Assembly (NCBI RefSeq): GCF_018599185.1
Contig: NZ_JAHFVL010000001.1
Coordinates: 248,001 to 312,000 of the forward strand
Origin: Rhodanobacter sp. LX-99
Lineage (GTDB): Bacteria > Pseudomonadota > Gammaproteobacteria > Xanthomonadales > Rhodanobacteraceae
DNA length: 64,000 nucleotides
Reading direction: 5' to 3'
Of the stretch, positions 8,627 to 18,642 are shown one piece after another (the stretch's first letter is position 1; every line of letters starts with the position of its first letter). A model generated the notes under the pieces. The model did not search any database, was not told where the DNA came from, and worked only from the letters and a program-made list of their open reading frames with translations. Position numbers and translations under genes: made by a program.

Positions 8627-8968
8627 ATGAAAGCGCAGAACCTGATCGCCAGCGTCGCCGCCGTCCTGTTCACCTTCGCCAGCCTGAGCGCCGTCAACTA
8701 CAACGTCGACAGCCAGCCGGCCCCGGCCCGCAAGAGCAGCACCATCCCCGTCATCGACCTGGCCCCGGTCCAGGTTCGCCCCAGCGCAGCCGAAATGCGC
8801 ACCGCCGCCCTGCTGAACGACATCGGCGTCGCGGGCGTCGCCACGATCCCGGCCATCGGACACCTGGACGGAACCAGCGATGCGGAGCAATTCAGCCTGC
8901 TCGGGTCGCAGCTGGTCATGCCCTACTATTCGTTTGGCAACAAGTTCGGCCGCATCAGCAAGGAATAA
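8627..8968 (+). CDS. Small exported protein, unknown function
   Basis: A 113-residue protein not recognised as a named family. The N-terminus (KAQNLIASVAAVLFTFASLSA) looks like a Sec signal or a membrane anchor; the remainder is Ala/Pro-rich with the segment STIPVIDLAPVQVRPSAAEM. It is the first gene behind the palindromic promoter and ends two bases before the GntR start, so it is co-transcribed with the regulator and ABC genes. An accessory or sensing role for that transporter is only a guess. Confidence 0.7.
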   Translation: MKAQNLIASVAAVLFTFASLSAVNYNVDSQPAPARKSSTIPVIDLAPVQVRPSAAEMRTAALLNDIGVAGVATIPAIGHLDGTSDAEQFSLLGSQLVMPYYSFGNKFGRISKE

Positions 8969-8970
8969 AT

Positions 8971-9345
8971 ATGACCATTACCTGGAACGACAGCGTCCCG
9001 ATCTATCGCCAGCTGCAGCAACGCGTGGTGGCGATGATCCTGGACGGCGCCTTGAACGAGGGCGACCCGCTGCCGTCGGTACGCCAGGTGGCCGCGGACT
9101 ATCAAATCAATCCGCTGACCGTGTCGAAGGCGTACCAGGAACTGGTCGACGAACAACTGGTGGAAAAACGGAGGGGTCTGGGCATGTTCGTCATCGAAGG
9201 CGCTCGCGAGGCGCTGCTGAAATCCGAACGCGAGCGGTTCCTGCGCGAAGAGTGGCCGGTATTGTTTGCCCGGCTGCAGCGGCTGGGGCTGGATCTGAAG
9301 ACGCTGTTGCGCGAAACCGGCACCGACAAGGAGGAGAAATCATGA
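8971..9345 (+). CDS. ytrA: GntR-family regulator, YtrA subfamily
   Basis: A 124-residue regulator made of a GntR winged helix (PIYRQLQQRVVAMILDG, PLPSVRQVAADYQINPLTVSKAYQEL) and a very short C-terminal helical region. That size is characteristic of the YtrA subfamily, which usually represses its own ABC-transporter operon. Its stop overlaps the ATG of the ATPase gene by four bases (ATGA). The palindrome at 8575-8596 is the likely target. Confidence 0.9.
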   Translation: MTITWNDSVPIYRQLQQRVVAMILDGALNEGDPLPSVRQVAADYQINPLTVSKAYQELVDEQLVEKRRGLGMFVIEGAREALLKSERERFLREEWPVLFARLQRLGLDLKTLLRETGTDKEEKS

Positions 9346-10199
9346 GCGCGGTGATCACGGCCAGTGGCCTGACCAAGCGATACAAGTCGGCGCTGGCACT
9401 GGACAACGCCAGTTTCCGGATCGAACCCGGCCGCATCGTCGGCCTGATCGGCCCCAACGGCGCCGGCAAGACCACCGCGCTGAAGGCGATCCTGGGCCTC
9501 ACCGACTTCACCGGCGAGCTGAACGTGCTGGGCTTCGACCCGCGCAAGCAGCGCGACAAGCTGATGGGCGAGGTGTGCTTCATCGCCGACGTGGCCGTGC
9601 TGCCGCGCTGGATCAAGGTACGCCAGGCAGTGGATTTCGTCGCCAACGTGCACCCGCGCTTCGACCGCGCCAAGTGCGAGGCGTTCCTGGCCCGCACCAA
9701 GCTGCAGCCCGACCAGCGCGTGCGGCAGATGTCCAAGGGCATGATCGTGCAGCTGCACCTGGCGCTGGTGATGGCGATCGACGCCAAGCTGCTGATCCTG
9801 GACGAACCCACCCTGGGCCTGGACATCCTCTACCGCAAGCAGTTCTACCAGCACCTGCTGGAAGACTACTTCGACGAGAACAAGACGATCATCGTCACCA
9901 CGCATCAAGTGGAGGAAGTCGAGCACATCCTCACCGACCTGATGTTCATCCGCGACGGCAGGATCGTGCTGGATGCCGACATGGACGCGGTTGGCGATCG
10001 CTTCATCGAGGTGATGGTCGGGGCCGACAAGGCCGACGCCGCGCGCCAGCTGAAACCGCTGGACGAGCGCCAGGTCTTCGGCAAGAGCATTTTTCTGTTC
10101 GACGGCGCGAACCGCGCGACGCTGGAGCAGCTGGGCGAAACTCGCCGGCCCTCCATCAGCGACCTGTTCGTCGCCACCATGAAGGGAACCTACGCATGA
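9342..10199 (+). CDS. ABC transporter ATP-binding protein
   Basis: A 285-residue ABC ATPase. It has Walker A GPNGAGKT (37-44), Walker B LILDEP (151-156) with D-loop LGLD, and an H-loop His in TTHQVEEVEH. The signature motif is atypical, MSKGM (130-134) instead of LSGGQ. The start at 9342 follows a GGAGG site and overlaps the GntR stop. Together with the next permease it forms a YtrB-like exporter; the substrate is unknown, perhaps a peptide or antimicrobial. Confidence 0.92.
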   Translation: MSAVITASGLTKRYKSALALDNASFRIEPGRIVGLIGPNGAGKTTALKAILGLTDFTGELNVLGFDPRKQRDKLMGEVCFIADVAVLPRWIKVRQAVDFVANVHPRFDRAKCEAFLARTKLQPDQRVRQMSKGMIVQLHLALVMAIDAKLLILDEPTLGLDILYRKQFYQHLLEDYFDENKTIIVTTHQVEEVEHILTDLMFIRDGRIVLDADMDAVGDRFIEVMVGADKADAARQLKPLDERQVFGKSIFLFDGANRATLEQLGETRRPSISDLFVATMKGTYA

Positions 10200-11161
10200 A
10201 AACCTTCTACTGGCTTGTGAAGCGCGAATTCTGGGAACACCGGGGCGGCTTCTTCTGGGCGCCGATCATCACCGGCGGCGTGTTCCTGTTGCTGAACATC
10301 ATGGGCATCATCACCGCCGAGGTGGTCGGCGCGCGCCACGGCATCAACTTCGGCGCCAGCGGCGGCCTGCAACGCGTCATCGCCGACATGGACGCCGGCG
10401 ACCTGAGCCAGGTCGGACTCGCCCTGGACGTGGCGATGTACTCGGCGATGGGCCTGCTGATCGTCGTTCTGGGCTTTGTGGTGTTTTTCTACTGCCTCGG
10501 TGCGCTGTACGACGATCGCCGCGACCGCAGCATCCTGTTCTGGAAATCGTTGCCGATCTCCGATACCAGCACCGTGCTGTCCAAGGTCGTCAGCGCCACC
10601 GTGCTTGCGCCGATCGTCGCCGTGATCACGGGCATCATCGTCGGCATGCTGCAGTTGCTGATCCTGGCGGTCACGCTGTCCTTCCACGGCGTGAACGTAT
10701 GGCAGCTGCTGGTGCTGGCCCATCCGTTCCGGGTCATGTTCAACCTGGTCGGCTACATCCCGCTGTATGTGCTGTGGGCGCTGCCTTCGGTGGGCTGGCT
10801 GCTGCTCTGCTCGGCCTGGGCACGCAACAAGCCCTTCCTGTGGGCCGTGGCATTGCCGGTGGCCACCGGCCTGCTGGTGAGCTGGTTCGGCATCATGGGA
10901 CTGTTCGACCTGCCGACCACCTGGTTCTGGAAGAACGTCGTGCAGCGCGGCCTGCTCAGCGTATTCCCCGGCACCGGCAGCATGTTCGGTCACAACGGCA
11001 ACATCGCACACAGCGTCGCCGGCAACCCGGGCATGGACTTCATGGATCTGGCCAACACCTACCAGCTATTGGCATCCGCCAACCTGTGGGTCGGCGTGGT
11101 AGTCGGCCTGGGCCTGCTCGCCGGCGCAGTCTGGTTCCGCCGCTGGCGCGACGACAGCTGA
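10196..11161 (+). CDS. ABC transporter permease
   Basis: A 321-residue integral membrane protein with about six hydrophobic helices, for example APIITGGVFLLLNIMGII, LLIVVLGFVVFFYCLGALY and VLAPIVAVITGIIVGMLQLL. It begins KTFYWLVKREFWEHRGGFFW, a common start for ABC-2-type permeases. It overlaps the ATPase stop by four bases, so the two are translationally coupled. Family level is clear; the substrate is not. Confidence 0.88.
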   Translation: MKTFYWLVKREFWEHRGGFFWAPIITGGVFLLLNIMGIITAEVVGARHGINFGASGGLQRVIADMDAGDLSQVGLALDVAMYSAMGLLIVVLGFVVFFYCLGALYDDRRDRSILFWKSLPISDTSTVLSKVVSATVLAPIVAVITGIIVGMLQLLILAVTLSFHGVNVWQLLVLAHPFRVMFNLVGYIPLYVLWALPSVGWLLLCSAWARNKPFLWAVALPVATGLLVSWFGIMGLFDLPTTWFWKNVVQRGLLSVFPGTGSMFGHNGNIAHSVAGNPGMDFMDLANTYQLLASANLWVGVVVGLGLLAGAVWFRRWRDDS

Positions 11162-11193
11162 CTTCCGGTCGAATTCGAGAAAGGAGAACATTC

Positions 11194-11898
11194 ATGAAAC
11201 CCGTCACTTTCAGCGCACTCGCCTTGCTCCTGCTGCTGCCGCTGGCCGCCTGCAGCCAATCCGGGCAGGACACCACCCCTTCGGGCGCCGCCAGCGACAT
11301 GGCCCAGGCTGCAAAGGAAGTTCGCCAGCAGACCTCTCCCTCGATGATCGCCTCCGAGGTCCGCAAGGGCATCGAGCAGGCCAAGAAGGAACTGGTCACC
11401 CAGGACATCGACGTGGGTGGCGTCCACATCGGCAACGGCCCGCGCCACCACGACGGCTCCCGGCCCAAGGCGGTGATCACCCCGCAAGGCGAGCTGGTGA
11501 TCGCCGGCAAGCCGGTATCGGCTACGCCGGAACAGCACGCCATGCTGGTGGATTACCGCCAGCAGATCATCGGCATCGCCGAGGCCGGCATGGACATCGG
11601 TGCAAGCGGCGCGGACATCGGCGTCGCCGCAGCGAAGCAGGCGATCTGGGGCGCGTTCACCGGCAAGAGCGACAAGGAGATCGAGGCGAGCATCAAGCCG
11701 CAGACCGACCAGATCCAGGCCGCCGCCATGCAACTCTGCAAGCGCATGCCCGGCCTGCTCACCTCCCAGCAGAAACTGGCCGCCGCCCTGCCCGCATTCA
11801 AGCCCTACGCCACGATGACCCAGGAGGACATTGATGATTGCGGCAGGGACATGAAGGACAAGGACGGCAAGAAAGGCTTCGCCGTATTCTCCGACTGA
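11194..11898 (+). CDS. Lipoprotein, possibly DUF2884/YggN-like
   Basis: A 234-residue protein with a lipoprotein signal peptide; the lipobox is LAAC with Cys at about residue 20. After a polar linker there is a helical domain with GELVIAGKPVSATPEQ and a long Ala/Gly-rich helix (MDIGASGADIGVAAAKQAI), and near the C-terminus two Cys in LCKRMPG and DDCGRD. The pattern resembles DUF2884 (YggN) proteins, but that match is tentative. An AAGGAG site precedes the start 32 bp after the permease, making it the last gene of the ytr-like operon. Confidence 0.75.
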   Translation: MKPVTFSALALLLLLPLAACSQSGQDTTPSGAASDMAQAAKEVRQQTSPSMIASEVRKGIEQAKKELVTQDIDVGGVHIGNGPRHHDGSRPKAVITPQGELVIAGKPVSATPEQHAMLVDYRQQIIGIAEAGMDIGASGADIGVAAAKQAIWGAFTGKSDKEIEASIKPQTDQIQAAAMQLCKRMPGLLTSQQKLAAALPAFKPYATMTQEDIDDCGRDMKDKDGKKGFAVFSD

Positions 11899-11910
11899 CC
11901 CGATGCAGGA

Positions 11911-11973
11911 TGCAGGAGCCCGCTCGCGGGCGATGCCGTTGCTTTGAGCATCGCCCGCGAGCGGGCTCCTGCA
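11911..11973. repeat. 26-bp-stem hairpin repeat between convergent genes
   Basis: Perfect 26-nt arms at 11911-11936 and 11948-11973 flank an 11-nt loop; the arms begin TGCAGGAGCCCGCTCGCGGG. It sits between the lipoprotein gene and the end of fumC. It resembles the REP elements of xanthomonads and pseudomonads, and may also stop transcription from both sides. Confidence 0.8.
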
Positions 11974-11988
11974 GGACGTCTTTCAAGG

Positions 11989-13368
11989 TCAACCGTGGAT
12001 GCCGCCGCGGGTCAGCGCCATCGGATCGAGCAGCTTCTTCAGTTCATCCTTCGACAACCCGGTGGTTTCCAGCGCCACTTCCATGATCGGCCGATGCTGC
12101 TTGTACGCCAGCTTGGCGGTAGCCGCACCCTTCTCGTAGCCGATTACCGGGTTCAGCGCAGTGACCAGGATCGGGTTCATCGCCAGCGCCTGGTTCACCC
12201 GTGCCTTGTTGACCTTGAAGCCGGCGATGGACTTGTCGGCCAGCAGCACGCTGACGTTGGCCAGGATGCCGATCGACTGCAGCAGGTTGTGCGCGATCAG
12301 CGGCAGCATCACATTGAGCTGGAAGTTGCCGGACTGGCCGGCGATGGTGATCGAGGCGTCGTTGCCGATCACCTGCGCGGCGACCATCGCCACGGCCTCG
12401 GGAATCACCGGGTTGACCTTGCCCGGCATGATCGACGAACCCGGCTGCAGCGCCGGCAGTTCGATCTCGCCCAAGCCGGCCAGGGGACCGGAATTCATCC
12501 AGCGCAGGTCATTGGCGATCTTCATCAGCGCCACCGCCAGCGTCTTCAACTGGCCGGACAGTTCCACCGCAGCATCCTGCGCGGCCATGCCCTCGAAATA
12601 GTTTTGCGCCGACTCGAACTTCACCCCGGTCAGTTTCTTCAACTGCTGCGCGATGGCCGGGCCAAACTTCGGATCGGCATTGATGCCGGTGCCCACCGCG
12701 GTGCCGCCCTGCGGCAGCCGGCGCATGCGCTTCAGCGCGTCCTCGATGCGTTCGATGGCAGAGGCCACTTGCGCCGACCAGCCGGACAGCTCCTGCCCGA
12801 ACGTGATCGGCATCGCGTCCATCAGGTGGGTGCGGCCGGTTTTCGGCGTGCTCTTCAATTCACGCGCGCGCTTGTCGATGGCCTTCTTCAGGTGCTTCAG
12901 CGCCGGCAGCAGCTGCTCGCTGGCGGTCAGCGCGGCGCTGACGTGGATCGCGGTGGGGATCACGTCGTTCGAGCTCTGCCCGTAATTGACGTGGTCGTTC
13001 GGATGCACCTTCGCGCCGCCCTGCACCGCCAGGTGCGCGATCACCTCATTCGCATTCATGTTGGTGCTGGTGCCCGAGCCGGTCTGGAAGATGTCGATCG
13101 GGAACTGCGCGTCGTATTGGCCGTTCGCCACCGCCAGCGCCGCCTTGCGGATCGCCGCGGCCTGGTTCTTCTTCAGGTGCCCCATCGCCAGATTGACCTC
13201 GGCCGCGGCGGCCTTGATCAGCCCCAGTGCGCGGATGAACGGGCGCGGCAGGTGCAGGCCGGAGATCGGGAAGTTGTCGATCGCGCGCTGGGTCTGCGCG
13301 CCGTACAGCGCGTCGGCGGGGACTTTCAACTCGCCCATGCTGTCGTGTTCGATGCGGAAGTTGCTCAT
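11989..13368 (-). CDS. fumC: Class II fumarate hydratase
   Basis: Iron-independent fumarase of 459 residues, interconverting fumarate and malate in the TCA cycle as a cytoplasmic homotetramer. The superfamily signature GSSIMPGKVNPVIPE is intact, along with the active-site segments GSGTSTNMNANEV, GQSSNDVIPTAIH and TGRTHLMDAMPITFGQE. The length matches FumC. It is a single gene bounded by a hairpin repeat downstream and a REP pair upstream. Confidence 0.97.
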   Translation of the reverse strand: MSNFRIEHDSMGELKVPADALYGAQTQRAIDNFPISGLHLPRPFIRALGLIKAAAAEVNLAMGHLKKNQAAAIRKAALAVANGQYDAQFPIDIFQTGSGTSTNMNANEVIAHLAVQGGAKVHPNDHVNYGQSSNDVIPTAIHVSAALTASEQLLPALKHLKKAIDKRARELKSTPKTGRTHLMDAMPITFGQELSGWSAQVASAIERIEDALKRMRRLPQGGTAVGTGINADPKFGPAIAQQLKKLTGVKFESAQNYFEGMAAQDAAVELSGQLKTLAVALMKIANDLRWMNSGPLAGLGEIELPALQPGSSIMPGKVNPVIPEAVAMVAAQVIGNDASITIAGQSGNFQLNVMLPLIAHNLLQSIGILANVSVLLADKSIAGFKVNKARVNQALAMNPILVTALNPVIGYEKGAATAKLAYKQHRPIMEVALETTGLSKDELKKLLDPMALTRGGIHG

Positions 13369-13431
13369 TGGGGGGAATCCTTCGGGAAAAGACCATGGGA
13401 TGCTGAAGACAGCACTACGCCCTTCTAGGCC

Positions 13432-13525
13432 CGTTCGCCCTGAGCGTAGCCGCGCAGCGGCGAAGTCGAAGGGTATCGGAGCGGCTTCGACTTCGCGCCT
13501 TCGGCGCTACGCTCAGCCCGAACGG
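13432..13525. repeat. REP-like inverted repeat pair
   Basis: The unit CGTTCGCCCTGAGCG...GTCGAAGGG (13432-13473) is followed by an inverted relative from about 13485 (CTTCGACTTCGCG) to CCCGAACGG at 13525. It is the same family as 7421-7567 and lies between the divergent fumC and purB. Confidence 0.8.
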
Positions 13526-13552
13526 ATAGACAGCCATGCCTCGTCACTATAA

Positions 13553-14980
<1,428 letters not shown>

Positions 14981-15218
14981 GCGCGATTGTCTGTCGGACG
15001 CCCAGCCACCTCGTGGGTCGCCTCGAATAACCACACTTCAGTCTCGCCATCCCAGCGAAAGCTGGAATGACGGACGTTCCAGGATTTTTCGAGGTCCCGG
15101 CAGCAGTAAGTGAACCTGACCCCGTTTTGTGCTGCTCCAGCGTTGGTCGTCACGCGACAATCAAATATGAAACCAATCGCTCGCAGCCAGAAATCAACCC
15201 GCAAGCGTCGAGGAATTC

Positions 15219-16019
15219 ATGTCCGACACTGACTACCTTCTGGAAAACCGGAAGGCAGAGGCGGCTCAGCGCTTCGCCTCGCTGTCCGCCCTGTTCGACC
15301 CGGTCACGCTTCGACAGTTTGATGCTTGCGGCATGGCTGACGGATGGCGCTGCTGGGAAGTGGGCGCCGGAGGACCTGCACTCGTCCGAATGATCGCGGA
15401 GCGTGTTGGACATGCCGGGCACGTACTGGCAACTGACATCGACGCCTCCTGGACGAGGGAAGCGGCGTCTCAAAACGTGGAAGTACGCAACCATGACGTG
15501 GCCCACGACGCTCCGCCCGGTGAATTATTTGATCTGGTGCATGCCCGGCTGGTTCTGGTCCACGTTCCCGAGCGGGAACGCGCATTCCGTAACATGATTT
15601 CCGCACTGAAGCCCGGCGGTTGGCTGGTGATCGAGGATGCCGATCCTGCGCTCCAGCCGTTGAGCTGCATCGACGCCTACGGCCCCGAGCAAGAGCTGGC
15701 CAACAGGATCAGGGTGGGATTCAGGGCGCTGTTGTCGAACCGGGGAGCGGACTTGTCCTTCGGCCGAAAACTGCCGCGAATGTTCCGCAGCGCGGGTATG
15801 GAAGACATGGCAGCCGAGGCTTATTTCCCGATCACTTTGCCGGAATGCGCGCCATTGGAAATTGCCACGATAGCGATGATTCGAAACGATCTGCTGAGCC
15901 ATGGCATAGCCACCGATGACGAAATCGAGCAACACCTCGATAACGTGCGAGCTGGTGTGCTGGACCTCTCACAGCCACCGATGATTTCCGTTCGCGGACG
16001 CAAGCCGCGATACCGGTGA
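15219..16019 (+). CDS. Class I SAM-dependent methyltransferase
   Basis: A 266-residue methyltransferase. SAM-binding motif I is WEVGAGGPALVRMIAERVG, with the acidic end of strand two in ATDIDASW; the strand-4 segment FDLVHARLVLVHVPERERA and LKPGGWLVIEDAD are typical of the Methyltransf_11/25 type. The acceptor is unknown. It has no operon partner and the preceding 238 bp hold no recognisable element. Confidence 0.85.
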   Translation: MSDTDYLLENRKAEAAQRFASLSALFDPVTLRQFDACGMADGWRCWEVGAGGPALVRMIAERVGHAGHVLATDIDASWTREAASQNVEVRNHDVAHDAPPGELFDLVHARLVLVHVPERERAFRNMISALKPGGWLVIEDADPALQPLSCIDAYGPEQELANRIRVGFRALLSNRGADLSFGRKLPRMFRSAGMEDMAAEAYFPITLPECAPLEIATIAMIRNDLLSHGIATDDEIEQHLDNVRAGVLDLSQPPMISVRGRKPRYR

Positions 16020-16171
16020 AGATGCTTTTCTGCTGTGCCAGCCGGCGCGAGGTGTCGCAGGTCATCTGCTCAGGTTCATTCACTGCGTAACAGAAGGCTT
16101 GTGCTGGCCGTGAACCCGGCCCTGTTCGCAAAAAGCTCACCCGAGCAACCTGTCCCACCTCACCAGACGCG

Positions 16172-16201
16172 AACGGCCGGCACCTCGCGATGCCGGCCGT
16201 T
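16172..16201. terminator. Bidirectional terminator hairpin
   Basis: An 11-bp stem AACGGCCGGCA/TGCCGGCCGTT with an 8-nt loop stands between the rightward methyltransferase and the leftward GST gene. The U-tracts are short. Confidence 0.65.
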
Positions 16202-16221
16202 TGCGTTTGCGCAATGACCGA

Positions 16222-16839
16222 TCAGGCGGCCGCCTTGATCAGCCCTTCTGCCTGCATCGCCTTCTGCACTGCCGGCCGCTCGGCCACGCGCTTCTGGAAG
16301 GCCAGCAACGCCGGGAAGCCGGACAGGTCCAGGTCGACGTGCTTGGCCCAGTTGGTGACGGTGAACAGGTAGGCGTCGGCCGCGGTGAAATGGTCGCCAA
16401 GCAGCCACGGCTGCTTCGCCAGCACGTCTTCGATCAGCTGGTAGCGCTTGAGCAGGTATGCCTTGCGCTCGGCGCGGGTGGCCTCGGGCGTGTCGGGCTT
16501 GAACAGCGGGCTGTAGCTCTTGTGGATCTCCGAGTTGATGTAGCCCAGCATCTCCTGCAGGCGATAGCGTGCAAGCGTGCCGTTGGCGGGGGCCAGGCCG
16601 CTTTCGGGCTTGAGGTCGGCCAGGTACTGCACGATCGCCGGGCCTTCGGTCAGCAGTTCGCCGTTGTCCAGCGCCAGCGCCGGCACGTAGCCCTTCGGGT
16701 TGACCTGCCAGAAATCCGCGCCGCCTTCGGTGCGCTTGGCCTTGCCGTCGACCTTTTCCAGCGGCAGCGCGATGCCGGCTTCCAGCGCCACGATGTGCGG
16801 GGAAAGCGAACAGGCGCCGGGGGAGTAATAGAGCTTCAT
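16222..16839 (-). CDS. gstA: Glutathione S-transferase
   Basis: A 205-residue GST, probably beta class. The thioredoxin-like N-domain MKLYYSPGACSLSPHIVALEAG contains the beta-class Cys10, the cis-Pro glutathione site is GYVPALALDNGELLTEGPAIVQYLADL, and the all-helical C-domain has GDHFTAADAYLFTV. Start 16839 is set by the family N-terminus; the frame extends upstream without similarity. It is divergent from an HxlR regulator with an inverted repeat between them. Confidence 0.93.
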   Translation of the reverse strand: MKLYYSPGACSLSPHIVALEAGIALPLEKVDGKAKRTEGGADFWQVNPKGYVPALALDNGELLTEGPAIVQYLADLKPESGLAPANGTLARYRLQEMLGYINSEIHKSYSPLFKPDTPEATRAERKAYLLKRYQLIEDVLAKQPWLLGDHFTAADAYLFTVTNWAKHVDLDLSGFPALLAFQKRVAERPAVQKAMQAEGLIKAAA

Positions 16840-16941
16840 GCGATGACTCCATGTGGGTGGGGAACACGGATGGCGCGCCGGGCAAGCGGCATGCATCCGA
16901 GCCCCGCATGCTACGACGTCATGGTTACCATTGGATACCAT

Positions 16942-16956
16942 CTAACCGTCGGTTAG
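16942..16956. promoter_or_regulatory. Putative HxlR operator
   Basis: A perfect 15-bp inverted repeat (CTAACCG-T-CGGTTAG) lies in the region between gst and hxlR, 41 bp before the regulator start. A second near-palindrome, GGTTACC (16923-16929), is nearby. A likely autoregulatory and gst-control site (inference). Confidence 0.5.
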
Positions 16957-16997
16957 TCCTAGAATGCGGTAACTCCCCGGTTACCGAGCCACCTCGC

Positions 16998-17381
16998 ATG
17001 GGCCTCCCCGTACGCAAGAGCAAGGTCGCGCCACCGCCCGCCTGCCCGCTCACCGAAAGCCTGGCACTGCTGCGAGGCGCCTGGGCGCCCAACGTGATCT
17101 GGTACCTGAGCGGCGAACCCCGCCGCTTCGGCGAACTGCGCCACGATATCCCGCGCATCTCCGCCCGCGTACTCAGCGCACGCCTGCGCGAACTGGAATC
17201 GCGCGGCCTGGTAAGCCGCCGCCTGCTCGACACTTCCCCGCCCTCCGCCGAATACGCGCTCACCAAACTGGGCCGCGAACTGCTGCCGGCGATCAATGCG
17301 CTGGCGCGGGTGGGCCAGAAGCTGATTGCGGAATGGGATTCGCGTGCTTCGTTGGCGAAGCGGGGGCGCGCGATGGGTTGA
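16998..17381 (+). CDS. HxlR-family transcriptional regulator
   Basis: A 127-residue single-domain winged-helix protein. HxlR features are CPLTESLALLRGAWAPNVIWYLSGEPRRFGEL and ISARVLSARLRELESRGLVSR, with the proximal Cys (ACPL) often used in redox or electrophile sensing. Start 16998 (MGLPVRKSK) matches the family N-terminus. It is divergent from the GST gene, suggesting control of a detoxification response. Confidence 0.9.
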   Translation: MGLPVRKSKVAPPPACPLTESLALLRGAWAPNVIWYLSGEPRRFGELRHDIPRISARVLSARLRELESRGLVSRRLLDTSPPSAEYALTKLGRELLPAINALARVGQKLIAEWDSRASLAKRGRAMG

Positions 17382-17631
17382 GGCGTCCCATCACGCGACT
17401 TGCCTCCGATGCCCGCAAATGAAACGATGCCGCGGCTGTCTCCGGGCGCAACCAACCACTGCGAGGTCAGGCTGCGGAATTGGACTGCATCAAAGGGGGC
17501 AAGTCGTTGACTTCAGCAGACCGAGACCAAGATGGATGGTCCTTCGTTGCACTGGCGAGCCCACTGCCATTCATCCAAGTCGCTGCCGCTTCACACGCCT
17601 TGATTCAAGCACCGAGTCCGGCGCACAAGCC

Positions 17632-18573
17632 TCACTCCACCTCATCCGACCCCTCGTTGACGCCCTCGAACAGGAAGGTCGACAGGTAGCGTTCGCCGGT
17701 GTCCGGCAGCATCGCCAGCAGTACCGAGCCCGGTGGCGCATCGGCCGCCACCTGCACGGCGGCGGCCAAAGTGGCGCCAGAGGAGATGCCGGTGAAGATG
17801 CCTTCCTGTTGCGCCAGCTCGCGCGAGGTGTCGCGGGCCAGCACGTCGTCGATCGGCACGATGCGGTCAACCACCTGGCGGTTGAGCACGGCCGGCACGA
17901 AATCAGGGGTCCAGCCCTGGATCTTGTGCGGCTGCCATTCCTTGCCGGAGAGCAGCGCCGCCCCGGTCGGCTCGCTGGCGATGATCTGCACTTCCGGGCG
18001 CGCCACCTTGAGCACCTCGCCAACGCCGGTGAGTGTCCCGCCGGTGCCCCAGCCGGTGACGAAGTAGTCCAGCCGGCGGCCGGCGAAGTCGCGCAGGATC
18101 TCCGGCGCGGTGGTCTGCCGGTGGTACGCCGGATTGGCGGGATTTTCGAACTGGCGGGCGAGGAACCAGCCGTGCTTCTGCGCCAGTTCCTGCGCCTTCG
18201 CCACCATGCCGCTGCCGCGCGCGGCGCCGGGCGTGAGCAGCACCCTGCCGCCGTAGGCGCGGATAAGCTTGCGCCGCTCGACCGAGAACGTATCCGACAT
18301 CACCGCCACGAACGGGTAGCCGCGCGCCGCGCAGATCGCCGCCAGCGCCACGCCGGTGTTGCCCGAGGTGGCCTCGATCACGGTCTGGCCGGGTTTCAGG
18401 GTGCCGCGCTGCTCGGCGTCGAGGATGATCGCCAGGGCGAGCCGGTCCTTCACCGAGCCGGCGGGGTTGAACGCCTCCACCTTCACGTAGATCTCGACGT
18501 GCTTCGGGGCGAAGCGCTGGAGCCGGATGATCGGGGTGTTGCCGATGGTGCCGAGGATGCTGTCGTGGATCAT
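17632..18573 (-). CDS. cysK: Cysteine synthase (O-acetylserine sulfhydrylase)
   Basis: PLP enzyme of 313 residues that makes cysteine from O-acetylserine and sulfide. K42 in NPAGSVKDR is the PLP lysine at the same position as in E. coli CysK; the substrate loop TSGNTG and the phosphate-binding GTGGTLTG are present. The start MIHDSILGTIGNTPIIRL at 18573 is the family N-terminus. It ends the leftward cysG-cysK pair (gap 69 bp) and supplies the last step of the sulfate-assimilation cluster. CysM cannot be wholly excluded. Confidence 0.93.
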   Translation of the reverse strand: MIHDSILGTIGNTPIIRLQRFAPKHVEIYVKVEAFNPAGSVKDRLALAIILDAEQRGTLKPGQTVIEATSGNTGVALAAICAARGYPFVAVMSDTFSVERRKLIRAYGGRVLLTPGAARGSGMVAKAQELAQKHGWFLARQFENPANPAYHRQTTAPEILRDFAGRRLDYFVTGWGTGGTLTGVGEVLKVARPEVQIIASEPTGAALLSGKEWQPHKIQGWTPDFVPAVLNRQVVDRIVPIDDVLARDTSRELAQQEGIFTGISSGATLAAAVQVAADAPPGSVLLAMLPDTGERYLSTFLFEGVNEGSDEVE

Positions 18574-18642
18574 GGGTCGTGCTCCGGCAGGCTGGGGGAA
18601 AATCGTCGCGCGATCATGCACCCGCCCAGGTGAAGATTTCCG

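Noticed and set aside
14981..15218. Possible small gene or regulatory RNA between purB and the methyltransferase
   Set aside because: No start with a ribosome site, no convincing hairpin and no repeat match; treated as plain intergenic DNA.
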